A DNA stretch of 64,000 nucleotides from Onchidella celtica (lineage: Eukaryota; Mollusca; Gastropoda; Systellommatophora; Onchidiidae): positions 16,270,450-16,334,449 of the forward strand of contig OZ007581.1 in assembly GCA_963931925.1 (NCBI GenBank), read 5' to 3'. A program made the translations under genes and the position numbers. Positions within the stretch are counted from its first letter, which is position 1, and each line of letters opens with the position of its first letter. The notes beneath the pieces are model-generated. The model was not told the DNA's origin, searched no databases, and saw only the letters and a program-made list of their open reading frames with translations. Below, piece after piece: positions 31,717-42,475 of the stretch.

Positions 31717-33963
31717 AACCTTTTTAAACGGTTCCGAAACCGTGGGGATCTTTTGACGAGGAGCCTGGGGTGAACGACCCTCATGCGTCGTCTTTTGGCA
31801 CGCACTGCACGTCTTACAATATAAACGTACATCTCTGTATACTGACGGCCAATAAAAATCTTTCAGAACTCTCTGCTTGGTTCTAGTACTTCCAATATGA
31901 CCCGCTAATGGAACGTCATGGGCCAGACGCAATACTGTAGCAATTAACGACCGTGGCACGACGACCTGCTTTTGAACGGAAGCCACTGTGACGTACATAC
32001 GGAACAGAATGCCCCCCTGGACAAAAAAAGAAGATGACCCGTTCCTATATTTCCTCGTTTTCTCGGTTCGCGCTTCCCCAAAACATGGGTTTAATGATGG
32101 GTCCTCCCTTTGTAATCTCGCCAAGCGCTCTGGCGTGATATCTAGGTTGACCGCTGGCGTAGCCAAAGGTCTAATCCTATCTTTATCCGCTACCCGTCGA
32201 CGTGTTTCGACCGCGGCGCAAAAGTCAATACCTTTTGATTGCGACCATGCTTGCACATTCTCATCGGAAGGGGAACCTACCCGGGATACATTCCCAATGA
32301 TGAGCTGGGCGCCTGGAAAACAACCAACGACTGCCTCGACTTCCCCGCTAAGGAAAGGTGTATCTATCATTATTCTTGCCATGGGTAATTTCTCAATGGC
32401 CCCCGAAAATTGGATGCACGGGACAGTCTCACCTGTAAGCTGTGAATCCCGAATGCAATCCCTATGCACTCCCACAACGGTAGATCCTGTATCTCGTAAA
32501 ACCGAGACCGGTTCGTCCCCAACAAACCCCGGATAAACCCTAAGACCACCTCCTGTATGACATGAATTTATAACGGGGATCTTTCTCCCACAAGGTAAAA
32601 TACCGGAAGATAATAACTTCTCACAACTGGGACACTTAGAATACTGTCCGCCTCCGTTGTCCGATGTAACACACGCAGCCGCATGATGAAATTTATTTGG
32701 GGAACATGGACTGGAGCTACTGTCCACGTTCGCGGCTATCCTACCTGCAGGGCAGTTCACGCTGATGTGATCTGCTCTTCCGCAGTTCCAACACTTCGCG
32801 GCCCTACACTCGCGCGAAAAGTGACCCACGCGTCCGCAAGTCCAACACTCCGCTCCCTGTGCTGCCCTAGGCCTGGGTCCCCGTGACCCCTCGCGACCGG
32901 AACTAGAGTCCCTATGCCGTCGGTCATCGGCAAAGGTCACAACTCGCCCCCGGCCATTACCGCGACCTAGCCCTCCTGCTCGGTCAAACTTACCGGATCC
33001 ATATGCCGGTGATTGGTGATAGCCCCTATGCTGCCCCTGGCCTTGCCCACTATAGGCACCACGCTGACGCGACCTGTCCCTAAGTCCTGCCGGCGACCCC
33101 TCGACAACGGCGACGTACCCAGCATCTTGGACGTACGCCCTGGCGACTGGTTTGGACGGGTGCGCCGTACGGTATGCCTCCGCCAACTTAGACGCCTCCT
33201 GCACCGTCGCGGGTTCGTTCTCTTTCAGGAAAGCCACCAGATCTTTGTGGCACGACGCGTACAGCTGGTCACGGATCATTAAGTCTTTCAGTTTAGCAAA
33301 ATCCGTGCCCACATGCGCCAAGTCTACCCAGTTCGCGAAATACTCAGTTAGTCTCGCGACGAAGGCAGCAAAGTCCTCCCTGGTGTCTGCACGTGCTCGC
33401 CTAAACTGCTCCCGGAAATATTCCTCGGTACGCGCAAATCGGCGAAGCAGCAAAGCCTTCAGCTTATCGTAGTCTTGCACGTCTTCGCGCTGTAGCTCTT
33501 TAAAGTAGGTTAACGCTCGCCCCTGCAATAGCGATGCCAGGTACGTGGCCCATAATTCCTTATTTTCCCCCCATTGCAATTGTGCGTTCAGTTCGAACCT
33601 GTAAAGGAAGGCGTCTATGTCGTCCTTCCGGTCGTCGAACGTAGGGAGCTTAATCCTAACGCCACCTTTATTGGGTACCTGCTGCTCAACTGTTTCTGTT
33701 GGCGCACTCTTTTTGCTTTCTAATTCTGCGATTCTTACTCGCGCGTCTGTCTCCCGCTCTTGAGCTTCTATCTCCTTTAACTTTAACTCCCTCTCCTGTT
33801 GCTGAGCCTCTAACTCCTTTAACTGAGCCTCTTTTTCTCGCTCTCTATCCTTAGCACGCTCATCGCGCATTTCTGGCTGCTGTTCTTTAATCCAGCCGCG
33901 TAGCTCTTCTCCCTCCAGGCCAAGTTCCTTACCCAACTTCATTAGTTGTTGGAGTTCCGCCAT
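31702..33963 (-). CDS. gag: Element B Gag-protease-integrase N-terminal polyprotein (truncated)
   Basis: 753 codons from MAELQQLMKLGKELG. Domains: long charged coiled coil (about 30-85); Gag core with a SCAN-like region around FREQFRRARADTRED to LAEAYRTAH; an RG-rich spacer; two adjacent CCHC knuckles beginning C373 and C391; protease with VLRDTGSTV (D491) and LIIGN; the integrase HHCC finger from H682 (GHIG...CKTCSAC). After EPFKKVSV the frame ends in two foreign codons and a stop, at the point where the relative continues into the DDE core. Roughly 185 codons are missing compared with element 2. It could still make Gag and protease. Confidence 0.88.
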   Translation of the reverse strand: MAELQQLMKLGKELGLEGEELRGWIKEQQPEMRDERAKDREREKEAQLKELEAQQQERELKLKEIEAQERETDARVRIAELESKKSAPTETVEQQVPNKGGVRIKLPTFDDRKDDIDAFLYRFELNAQLQWGENKELWATYLASLLQGRALTYFKELQREDVQDYDKLKALLLRRFARTEEYFREQFRRARADTREDFAAFVARLTEYFANWVDLAHVGTDFAKLKDLMIRDQLYASCHKDLVAFLKENEPATVQEASKLAEAYRTAHPSKPVARAYVQDAGYVAVVEGSPAGLRDRSRQRGAYSGQGQGQHRGYHQSPAYGSGKFDRAGGLGRGNGRGRVVTFADDRRHRDSSSGREGSRGPRPRAAQGAECWTCGRVGHFSRECRAAKCWNCGRADHISVNCPAGRIAANVDSSSSPCSPNKFHHAAACVTSDNGGGQYSKCPSCEKLLSSGILPCGRKIPVINSCHTGGGLRVYPGFVGDEPVSVLRDTGSTVVGVHRDCIRDSQLTGETVPCIQFSGAIEKLPMARIMIDTPFLSGEVEAVVGCFPGAQLIIGNVSRVGSPSDENVQAWSQSKGIDFCAAVETRRRVADKDRIRPLATPAVNLDITPERLARLQREDPSLNPCFGEARTEKTRKYRNGSSSFFVQGGILFRMYVTVASVQKQVVVPRSLIATVLRLAHDVPLAGHIGSTRTKQRVLKDFYWPSVYRDVRLYCKTCSACQKTTHEGRSPQAPRQKIPTVSEPFKKVSVPC

Positions 33964-34918
33964 TTCCCCGATTTATGGTTATGGTATCTATTATAAGACG
34001 ACCAACCTGTCGGTATGATCACTAGCGATACGACCAGAGACCTGAGATCACACCAGATATAACAAAACCCAAATACAATTCAGCAACACCCCTAACTAAA
34101 CATTCTACAGCCTACTCTCTCTAACTAATTGTATGTTTATAACATGTCTAGCACTATTAAATAACAAAACGAAAGGAAAAGATAAGAATGAGAAAATTCA
34201 GTAGAAGGACCACAAGTACGTCAAGGACAACGAACCAGACTAAGACAAAGGCCTAAAAAAGAAAATATAATGGAAAAAAAATGCACCCTAAATACGCCGA
34301 TTACACTACAAGGTACGAACAAGAACAGAGTCTGAAAAAAAAGAACGTATTTACAGACAGGTAAGAGAGGGACAAGAGAAACGTCTTCCTAAAACAACGA
34401 GGAAGATATCGACGCTACAACTAAACAATATTACAGGTCCCTACAGAACTGGTCACTGTGATGAACGAAGTTCCAAAGTTTACCACACCTTTTTAAAAGG
34501 ATAAACTAAGTTCAACACAGCAAACCCGCGCCACCGCCCGTATAATCAATTACAACGAAAACAGCAAAAACAGGGAAACAGACAGATGAAAAGACAGCCC
34601 TTAATCCAGGGTACAAAATTTTAGACTTTTACTTAACTTTCAATTTTTGAAATTTTGAGTAAACTCCTCCCTTTAATCGGAGCTCTGGCTGCTCGTCTCC
34701 TCAGGCTGCACGCACACACACTGTCTCTCTGAAATTTAAGTACACATTAATACATACAATCAAAATACATGCATCAATACATATTATTATTCATAAATAT
34801 ACATAAATCATATCATGAAATGTCCATTCATCCAACGAACAAGACAGCACAAATACCTACTAACTAACTACAACTAAATATTACGAAAATGGACGAGTCA
34901 CAATGGACGAGCCCCCAA
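33964..34918 (-). other. Leader of element B
   Basis: About 955 bases between the 5' LTR and gag, A-rich on the plus strand, with no coding frame noticed. It begins (minus strand) with the primer site and is much longer than the element 2 leader. Confidence 0.75.
34905..34917 (-). promoter_or_regulatory. Primer-binding site, tRNA-Pro type
   Basis: On the minus strand, one base after the LTR end, TGGGGGCTCGTCC matches 13 bases complementary to the 3' end of animal tRNA-Pro (GGACGAGCCCC plus CCA overlap), the site also used by murine leukaemia-type retroviruses. The match stops after 13 bases. GGACGAG is repeated just beyond it (34891-34897). Confidence 0.7.
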
Positions 34919-36103
34919 TGTCACAAATCCCAGACTGGGAGATGTAATAAGTATGACAGGACAACAATCACGAACAACAAGTTTAACACTTAACAGAACA
35001 ACCCATCAGACTCACACATTTATTAAACATAATTATACATATAATAGCGCAATTACATACATTATATTATTGAAATGCACTGCCGTCCAACGGCCTTATT
35101 CTCACACACACTCTCCCTCGGATCCACAATCCGGTAGTTACTTCTAAAGGCACTTCGGCCTCAGCCTCTCCCCTCAGGGTCTTAATAGTACATTAATGAT
35201 TCACTGGCACCGCAGTCTCTCAATATCACCTTCCTATTGTCATACACCTTAGCACTCCCCTAGCACCTCAGCAGGGCAATAACACATTAGTAATTCCATA
35301 GCCATCAACATGGCAACAACATAGTATCAGTTCACTAGCCTATCAACATGGCAACAATATAGTATCTCATTCACTCTCATATCTACGTCCCTGTCCGTGG
35401 CCTGACTGCCACGACTTTATGTGCCTCTACTGTCCTGCACTGACAGCCTCGCTTCTGGCCTATGTGCGGCCTCCGGCCCTATGCTGGCCTATCTCCTGTG
35501 CTCATCGAGGTGGCTCTGCGGCCCGTCCCCGACACCTACAAGAATAACATTACATTGGTATAATATCCTACCATTTCTATTCACTCCACCTCTCCTTACA
35601 ATCCATGAAGCGTACACACACTAGTTCACCTTTCACTCACCACACATCTTACGGTAACACACTTCCATCGGAGTACACACTACTCACTCGCGCTACAAAT
35701 CCATGAACTCACTTTCATCTATCGCTCATGGCGCACATTGCTATATCCAATATCAAGGACTTCCACATTCCTCACATATACTTATTCACATCATGGTAAT
35801 AGACGAATATAATATAATACATCAATCATAATAATCAATCAACGTTCTACATACCAGTCATAACTGGAAAGACTCTCACTAGTCTTCTCGACTGCTTCCT
35901 TTTATCTCTGCCCGATGGGCTATTATTCACAGATCCGCTCCCTAGGACCTTCTAACTTGCAGTGATAGTTATACAGCGCTTTCGCCTCCTTCAGACCCCC
36001 CACTCATGACATGCACGACTTTTCTTCCCTGTCTCCGTGCGTTAATTTTACTCTCCTCCTTTCCCCCCGTAATTATTAACTATCGCTCACTCCACTCGTG
36101 ACA
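34919..36103 (-). repeat. 5' LTR of element B
   Basis: 1,185 bp, apparently identical to 28330-29514. A run of 11 C and a (CT)n tract follow at 36104. Confidence 0.95.
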
Positions 36104-36115
36104 CCCCCCCCCCCT

Positions 36116-36140
<25 letters not shown>
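36104..36140. repeat. C11 run and (CT)n tract at the element B target site
   Basis: Eleven C followed by about 26 bases of CT. With the five C left of the element this was one polypyrimidine tract before insertion, allowing for a 5-bp duplication. Confidence 0.85.
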
Positions 36141-36146
<6 letters not shown>

Positions 36147-36364
36147 AATCTATTATATATTTCAGTAACTTGCAACCTTTGGCATGACTAACTGACCAAA
36201 CTATACACTCTTCAGGCCTTAAATTTAGCAGGAAGGTGGCAATTGAGATAAGGAAGATGATGGCTATAATTAAAAGTTGTTTACTTCAAGCAAGTATTTT
36301 TTAAAAATAACAATGTTTATTGCTATGCAACATCTGTATATTTGCATGTTTGTTTCGTAATATA

Positions 36365-36450
36365 TATAGTACCGTGCATGTCATAAAAAGTAACCGTATC
36401 AAGCGTTCAGTTTGGTGCGTAGTGTTCTGGTGCGCATGGGTTCTGAAGCA
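36365..36450 (-). repeat. Dispersed repeat R1, copy 2
   Basis: Reverse complement of 5755-5841 with about 90% identity, beginning ATAGTACCGTGCATGTCATA on the plus strand. Target duplications were not identified. Confidence 0.75.
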
Positions 36451-36468
36451 AGATATCCGTACAACGCA

Positions 36469-36880
36469 CACATTTCGATGACGTAGAACACACACCGGAA
36501 TACTATATTACTGGCCTTGTTAATTTGCATAGTTTTTTAAAAGTATGAATCGGCTTAGTAGCAAAACAATCCGACTTCTGCTCGGAGATTGCGGGATCTG
36601 CGCTAATAATATACTTGAGTGTATGTCGATCACCAATGGCTACCCCAACCCCTTTTCGCCTGATTAGTCAATCTCACATTTCGATGACGTAGAAGACACA
36701 CCGGAATACTATATTACTGACCTTGTTAATTTGCATAGTTTTTTAAAAGTATGAATCGGCTTAGTAGCAAAACAATCCGATTTCTGCTCGGAGATTGCGT
36801 GATCTGCGCTAATAATATACTTGAGTGTATGTCGATCACCAATGGCTACCCCAACCCCTTTTCGCCTGATTAGTCAATCT
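36469..36880. repeat. 206-bp tandem duplication, two units
   Basis: Units 36469-36674 and 36675-36880 are direct copies with only a few differences (for example AGAACACAC against AGAAGACAC, GCGGGATC against GCGTGATC). Each begins CACATTTCGATGACGTAG and ends TTAGTCAATCT. No coding frame. Confidence 0.95.
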
Positions 36881-37028
36881 GACTACCGCCCATTGATACA
36901 AACTGACTAGACCCTCACGCCCCCAGGTCCATCTGACTATTCCATGGGTTGTCACTTTAAATTCATGAACACCATACCATTATACCAAGTTTTGTTTCAG
37001 CAAACCTTCACCAGTCGCGCTTTTTGGT

Positions 37029-37075
37029 AAACATGTTGTACGGATATGCACTGTCCATATCCATACAACATGTTT
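37029..37075. repeat. 20-bp-arm hairpin
   Basis: Arms 37029-37048 and 37056-37075 are reverse complements with one mismatch and a 7-base loop (CACTGTC). The arms contain ACATGTTGTA and GGATATG. Confidence 0.9.
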
Positions 37076-37902
37076 CCGGATATACACTTCCTTCACAGAG
37101 ATATAATAGGAACCGTAAGACTTAAATTACACTTAACCTCAGACTTACCTCTCTGGAAATAACTCAACTTTAATAACTTCCTTGTCGTTTGATAGTACAC
37201 ACTCACAGTGTATGGTCTGTCGCTAGGATCTTGTTTTCACATCCTCGAACACGCTCAAGATAAGACCATACTTCAACACGATTGTAATTTTATATCACCT
37301 CTCGCTGTATGTCGTTATCTTGTGTGTGTATAATGTGTGACACACCGACTGCAGGGGGGGGGGGGGGGGTTTAAAATGTCGAAGATTATTTTCAAAGTGT
37401 TTTTGTTTGTCGTTGGACCTACTTCCAGGGGTACGTATTTTGTGTTTTTTCCACGCATTTACCGGACAATCTGCATAATATTATTAAAGTGCAGCTTATA
37501 AAATCTAACAAACATAAATTCAAACCAATACAATACAAAACAATGTCAAGCGTTCAGATCAATCATGCTTCGGCTGGCTACAGGGAAATGTCCTCTAAGC
37601 ATGCCGATCTCTAATTGGATGTTTACCTTTAAGCCCCTAAGCATGCCGTCCTCTTTTGTTATGTGCGATGCTACCTTACTGTTTATGAAAAATAGCTGCC
37701 AAAGAACACATTTTTTATTATTATCGTGTCTGTTGTAAATACTGCGAATTTTATGCTAACTGTTGTTGAGGAATAAGAAGTGCGAAAACGTGGACGCGAG
37801 TATGTATTAGTCATTGAGTTTGTGAGTTTTTATAATCTAGAAGAGTGCCAAATAGGAAAGTGGTGATAATTGTAGGTGTTATCGTAAATGAAAGCTGAGA
37901 AA
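37076..37902. other. Non-coding DNA with a G16 run
   Basis: No gene was recognised. A run of 16 G lies at 37354-37369. AT-rich sequence leads into the 33-bp array. Confidence 0.5.
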
Positions 37903-38751
37903 GTCAGATTGAACTGCTGCTGGTGTAAAAATAAAGTCAGATTGAACTGCTGCTGGTGTAAAAATAAAGTCAGATTGAACTGCTGCTGGTGTAAAAATAA
38001 AGTCAGATTGAACTGCTGCTGGTGTAAAAATAAAGTCCAATTGAACTGCTGCTGGTGTAAAAATAAAGTCAGATTGAACTGCTGCTGGTGTAAAAATAAA
38101 GTCAGATTGAACTGCTGCTGGTGTAAAAATAAAGTCAGATTGAACTGCTGCTGGTGTAAAAATAAAGTCAGATTGAACTGCTGCTGGTGTAAAAATAAAG
38201 TCAGATTGAACTGCTGCTGGTGTAAAAATAAAGTCAGATTGAGCTGCTGCTGGTGTAAAAATAAAGTCAGATTGAACTGCTGCTGGTGTAAAAATAAAGT
38301 CAGATTGAGCTGCTGCTGGTGTAAAAATAAAGTCAGATTGAACTGCTGCTGGTGTAAAAATAAAGTCAGATTGAACTGCTGCTGGTGTAAAAATAAAGTC
38401 AGATTGAACTGCTGCTGGTGTAAAAAATAAAGTCAGATTGAACTGCTGCTGGTGTAAAAATAAAGTCAGATTGAACTGCTGCTGGTGTAAAAAATAAAGT
38501 CAGATTGAACTGCTGCTGGTGTAAAAATAAAGTCAGATTGAACTGCTGCTGGTGTAAAAATAAAGTCAGATTGAACTGCTGCTGGTGTAAAAATAAAGTC
38601 AGATTGAGCTGCTGCTGGTGTAAAAATAAAGTCAGATTGAACTGCTGCTGGTGTAAAACTAAAGTCAGATTGAGCTGCTGCTAGTGTAAAAATAAAGTCA
38701 GATTGAGCTGCTGCTGGTGTAAAAATAAAGTCAGATTGAGCTGCTGCTGGT
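37903..38751. repeat. 33-bp minisatellite, first block (about 26 copies)
   Basis: The unit starts GTCAGATTGAACTGCTGCTG and ends GTGTAAAAATAAA (33 bp). The main variant is TTGAAC against TTGAGC. Nearly every unit contains AATAAA on the plus strand. The length is divisible by three, so a Cys/Trp-rich 11-residue frame (VRLNCCWCKNK) stays open for 180 codons from 37888, and other frames on both strands stay open too. One-base insertions (for example near 38420) shift the frame, arguing against selection for a protein. Confidence 0.95.
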
Positions 38752-38826
38752 ATGATTTCAGGTCTTTATTTTAGGAGGTTCGCTGCCCTTGGCATTTACA
38801 CCTCACAAGGGAATGATTTGAGGTCT
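38752..38826. other. Unique spacer between the two minisatellite blocks
   Basis: 75 bases bounded by near-identical 14-mers, ATGATTTCAGGTCT on the left and ATGATTTGAGGTCT on the right. This could be a small insertion or an ancestral unit. No gene. Confidence 0.7.
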
Positions 38827-39291
38827 GAGCTGCTGCTGGTGTAAAAATAAAGTCAGATTGAACTGCTGCTGGTGTAAAAATAAAGTCGGATTGAACTGCT
38901 GCTGGTGTAAAAATAAAGTCAGATTGAACTGCTGCTGGTGTAAAAATAAAGTCAGATTGAGCTGCTGCTGGTGTAAAAATAAAGTCAGATTGAACTGCTG
39001 CTGGTGTAAAAATAAAGTCAGATTGAGCTGCTGCTGGTGTAAAAATAAAGTCAGATTGAGCTGCTGCTGGTGTAAAAATAAAGTCAGATTGAGCTGCTGC
39101 TGGTGTAAAAATAAAGTCAGATTGAGCTGCTGCTGGTGTAAAAATAAAGTCAGATTGAGCTGCTGCTGGTGTAAAAATAAAGTCAGATTGAACTGCTGCT
39201 GGTGTAAAAATAAAGTCAGATTGAGCTGCTGCTGGTGTAAAAATAAAGTAAGATTGAGCTGCTGCTGGTGTAAAAATAAAGTCAGATTGAG
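38827..39291. repeat. 33-bp minisatellite, second block (about 14 copies)
   Basis: Same unit as the first block, richer in the TTGAGC variant. It ends in GTCAGATTGAGCCCTTCCC and is followed by a run of 14 C at 39328-39341. Confidence 0.95.
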
Positions 39292-39794
39292 CCCTTCCCT
39301 TTTGCCGTAGGTGGGGACGTAGCCACTCCCCCCCCCCCCCCACCTCCCAATAAAAGTCGTAAACAAATGCCAATTAGCCCACCTGACCCTTTCTCTTTGC
39401 CGTGGCCTGTTCATACTTAGGCTCTTGGCACCCGCATTTTAGTCATAATTGAAAATTCCTGTCCCTGATCCTGTGGTAAGTAGGATCGAGCACCTGGTTA
39501 TCTCGGATAAAGACGAAGAAACTCGGACGGCCCGTGTGCACTTTGCGAACGTTAAAGATAACTTGGCAGTTGGAAATCGAGAAGAACAGGCCTAAAACGT
39601 CCGTCGCCCGGGCAAAATTTAACCCAAAAAAATAATAAAAAATCCTTACCACAAAAATACCTAAAAACATTAACAAGAAAAATAAATAAGAAAAGTGAGG
39701 CGTAAATGCCAAGAGCCGGGAGCATTCTAAAATAAAGACCCAAAAGACATTCTGGTCATAATTTGTGATACTTGGTATATTATAATAAGTCAAA
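39292..39794. other. Non-coding, nothing recognised beyond a C14 run
   Basis: Minus-strand frames here are hydrophobic and phenylalanine-rich and show no domain. They partly overlap a dispersed repeat. Confidence 0.4.
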
Positions 39795-39941
39795 ATTTGG
39801 CAAAAAGAAAAAGTTGTATGTAGCAAAGCCTCGCGTAAGAAATAATACCCAAACGATACAATGACACGCAAACTAAACGAGAAGACAGAAAATGGCCGAT
39901 ATTTTGGCAACAGCCTTTTTCAAGGAAAAACCCGAAAAAAA
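39795..39941 (-). repeat. Dispersed retroposon-like repeat R2, copy 1
   Basis: In reverse complement this matches 44213-44368 over about 150 bases. Shared landmarks are GGCTGTTGCCAAAATATCGG, TTCTTACGCGAGGCTTTGCT and the end CTTTTTCTTTTTGCCAAA. The encoded-looking peptides (for example IISYARLCYI) match too but are by-products of DNA homology. Confidence 0.85.
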
Positions 39942-41724
39942 CATATAATAAACTGATGATGCCATCCATTAAATACGTAGGCTCGGAGCTGGGGTGAGGC
40001 ATGCAAGGGGCTTACCCCCACCTCATTAAAATGCGTACATGGGAGAACGGAAGGGCCTAGTGGCCGGTTTCATGAAAAGTGCCCAGCCCATGGGACAGAA
40101 GTTGGTGCCTAAACGGTCTGGGCGCGCCTAACTGGGCGGGTACTTGTTGTAACCCAAGGGCGTGTTTCATGAAATGTACCCACACTTGTGCCCAAGAGGG
40201 CGCTTGCTCAGCTGACTGTTACACACTTATTTTTAGAAACTGGCATCATGTGGCCAGTGTTGAACTGCAGTGGAACTCTTGACCGGAACACAAAGTTAAA
40301 GCTTCTCGTAACGTTGTGCCATGTAAATTAGGATAATCTAATCTTAACTCGTTTTAAAAAACAATAAATTAATCAGAAAGACTACACATTATGTTACAAA
40401 GGTGAGAATTCGACGCGGAAAGTGCATGCGATTAGAATTTGTCAGTTGGTTAGGGGTTTTGCCGGAAGAAGCAAGCCTTGAGTCATTATGAATAACACTG
40501 TGCACTGGCTAAGTCTAGGCCGCGCTCCGTGGTTGGAGTCTGTGGAGAGTGTGTTGCGTTTCAGTTATCTATACTATATATTTGTGGACTTGAGATTTTT
40601 CGTTGCAAAAGGCTTCTGAACCACTCAACACTCAGACTTCAAATTTTATATGGTGCATCAGAATGGATGTAATTAAGAGTGCACAGTTTTTTATAGAAGT
40701 CTCAAATCGATGTATTTTTTTTTTATTGGAAATTTATTGTTTCCCAATTTTCATTAGGCCCATTGACATGCTGTAGGTTTTTATGACATCATCACTTCCT
40801 GAAAATCTTCGGTGCGCACCGCTGCACACTGTGTACTGTCCTATTGCTGAGTTTTGGGGATGACCCTACGCATCTCGGCTTTTGTTCTTATTCCTTTCGG
40901 TCTGAAGTGGTGTCCTTTGTTGTTGCATCTCTCTTATAAGCTATCTATGCAGCATTAATGCTTTTCTTAGTTCACAGAAATGTAAGAAGAAAGTCCTTAA
41001 TTTTTGTGCTTTGATAACCAGAATTTCGGAGAAGCTCAATAAACTGTGTAGGCAGATATTCACGGTTTAAAGGGACATAAACATCAGGTGGATGGAGATT
41101 CAGCTTTAAATGGATTGTTCCCCCTTCTGATTGGAAGTGAGTGGGTTTTGGTTAGTTGTTTTTTCTTCTTTTTTAATTGACATGTTGACATGGAATTACC
41201 CAAGGTACAGTACACCAGGATAATGCAGTCCATCGTTAAACACAGTTTCGAAGAGTAATTTCCGCGTGCTGTAGAGAACCGATGATTAGATGGTCTGAGT
41301 CGATCTCGACGGACGGACAATATTTATTAATATTGTTATTATTATTATTATTATTAATATTTTTATTATCCTAAATTTTAATTTGTTTTATGCGTTTATC
41401 TGGCCCGCCGTCCATTCATATTAAAGCACGAGCCCGCAGAGACAACGAAGCTGCCGACTCCTGTTGTGGTGGCTTACCAAATAGCATATATATGTGTTTT
41501 TCAGTACCTCACGAGTGAACAGTGAAAGGTGTACACTAATTCTCTATTGAAATTGATGCTTTACTTGCTGGAAAAGGGAAAAGGCCACCAGAATAGCCAC
41601 AGCTAAGTTACAGATATGTATACAAACATGATTTGAAAGCCACCAACAATGGACATAAATACCTGGGAAATCTCGGCAAAAGCTCATTCAGTAGATCCAC
41701 AGAAATGCAGACTCTAAAGTTTGG
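39942..41724. other. Non-coding DNA
   Basis: No gene was recognised. Two related segments, GGTTTCATGAAAAGTGCCCA (near 40067) and GTGTTTCATGAAATGTACCC (near 40163), form a short degenerate direct repeat. A (ATT)n run lies at about 41325-41360. Confidence 0.45.
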
Positions 41725-41769
41725 TTTTCATGTGTACGGAAACGGAAATGGCAACCGTACACATGAAAA
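41725..41769. repeat. Perfect 15-bp-arm hairpin
   Basis: TTTTCATGTGTACGG (41725-41739) and its exact reverse complement (41755-41769), with a 15-base loop. Confidence 0.92.
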
Positions 41770-42084
41770 TATTTTTTATTTTTACTAATTTGATGGATTT
41801 TTGACGCTTCCATTGCCGTTTCGATCTCCATACACAAGAAAACACAGCTGTAGACCAGCCACTCCTTACATCTACGAACAATGTCAAAAAAGACCTCCAT
41901 TCTGGGATGGGAGTCTCCAGTCACAAGAGGCGTTCCTGCAGAACCACAGTGGACAACCATCAGCGCTAGCTAATTCAGTGGCCCTGTGGGACTCAGGGAT
42001 GCCGACATCAGTGATGGTTACTTGCTGGGAAAACTCCTGTCATTGGAAGTTTAATCTGTTTTCACTATCTGAATGCGGAAGGTG

Positions 42085-42475
42085 TCATACTAAGGGGTGT
42101 ACCATACTAAGCTGCAGATGCTGGCAGACAAGACGTGCACACCATAATTTCCTATATTTCCTTAGTAAATCCGGGAAGACCTTATCATACCAAGTCCGGT
42201 CAGACACAGACAGCTGCTGGCAGACAAGTGCGCACCATAATCTATATTTGATTGTTTGGATGTTGATTTTTAAAGGAAAATGTCTTGCTTGATTTGGGCG
42301 GTGGGGGGGGGGGGGGCGGTGTAATCAGGCTTGTTTCCTATATTTTGTGATGTAAATCCGGCAGGACCCTATCATAACTAAGCCTGGTCAGACATAGTCA
42401 GCTTCTGCCATTATTTCTCTGGTATAAATTTTGCTGGCAGCATCTGTCTGTGTCTGGCCGGGCTTAGTATGATTA
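42085..42475. repeat. Degenerate direct and inverted repeats
   Basis: A segment with TTTCCTATATTTCCTTAGTA, AAATCCGG and GGTCAGACACAGACAGC (42148-42225) recurs at 42331-42411 with about 80% similarity, and part recurs inverted at 42432-42475 (CTGTCTGTGTCTGGCCGGGC). A G run lies at about 42302-42316. A decayed TIR element is possible. Confidence 0.55.

Larger units (their letters stand above)
28330..36103 (-). mobile_element. Element B: second Gmr1-type Gypsy retrotransposon, integrase core deleted
   Basis: A 7,774-bp minus-strand element with two 1,185-bp LTRs (28330-29514 and 34919-36103) that look identical by eye, so it inserted very recently or has been homogenised. Five C on each side (28325-28329; start of the C run at 36104) fit a CCCCC duplication. 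Domain order is gag-protease-integrase-RT-RNase H. A deletion near 31708-31716 removes the integrase catalytic core and shifts the frame. It differs from elements 1 and 2 in LTRs, primer site (tRNA-Pro type) and protein sequence, so it is a different family in the same broad group. Confidence 0.93.

Noticed and set aside
37888-38430. Cys/Trp-rich 11-residue repeat protein
   Set aside because: The frame is a by-product of a 33-bp unit. One-base insertions break it and other frames are equally open.
7261-39291. CRISPR-like arrays
   Set aside because: The repeats are contiguous with no unique spacers, and the DNA is animal nuclear with retrotransposons.
39443-40002. Hydrophobic minus-strand frames resembling a membrane protein
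   Set aside because: The region overlaps the R2 dispersed repeat and the same peptide appears from R2 copy 2. The frames are short and overlapping.
41801-42292. 163-codon frame
   Set aside because: It lies across degenerate direct and inverted repeats and has no recognisable domain.
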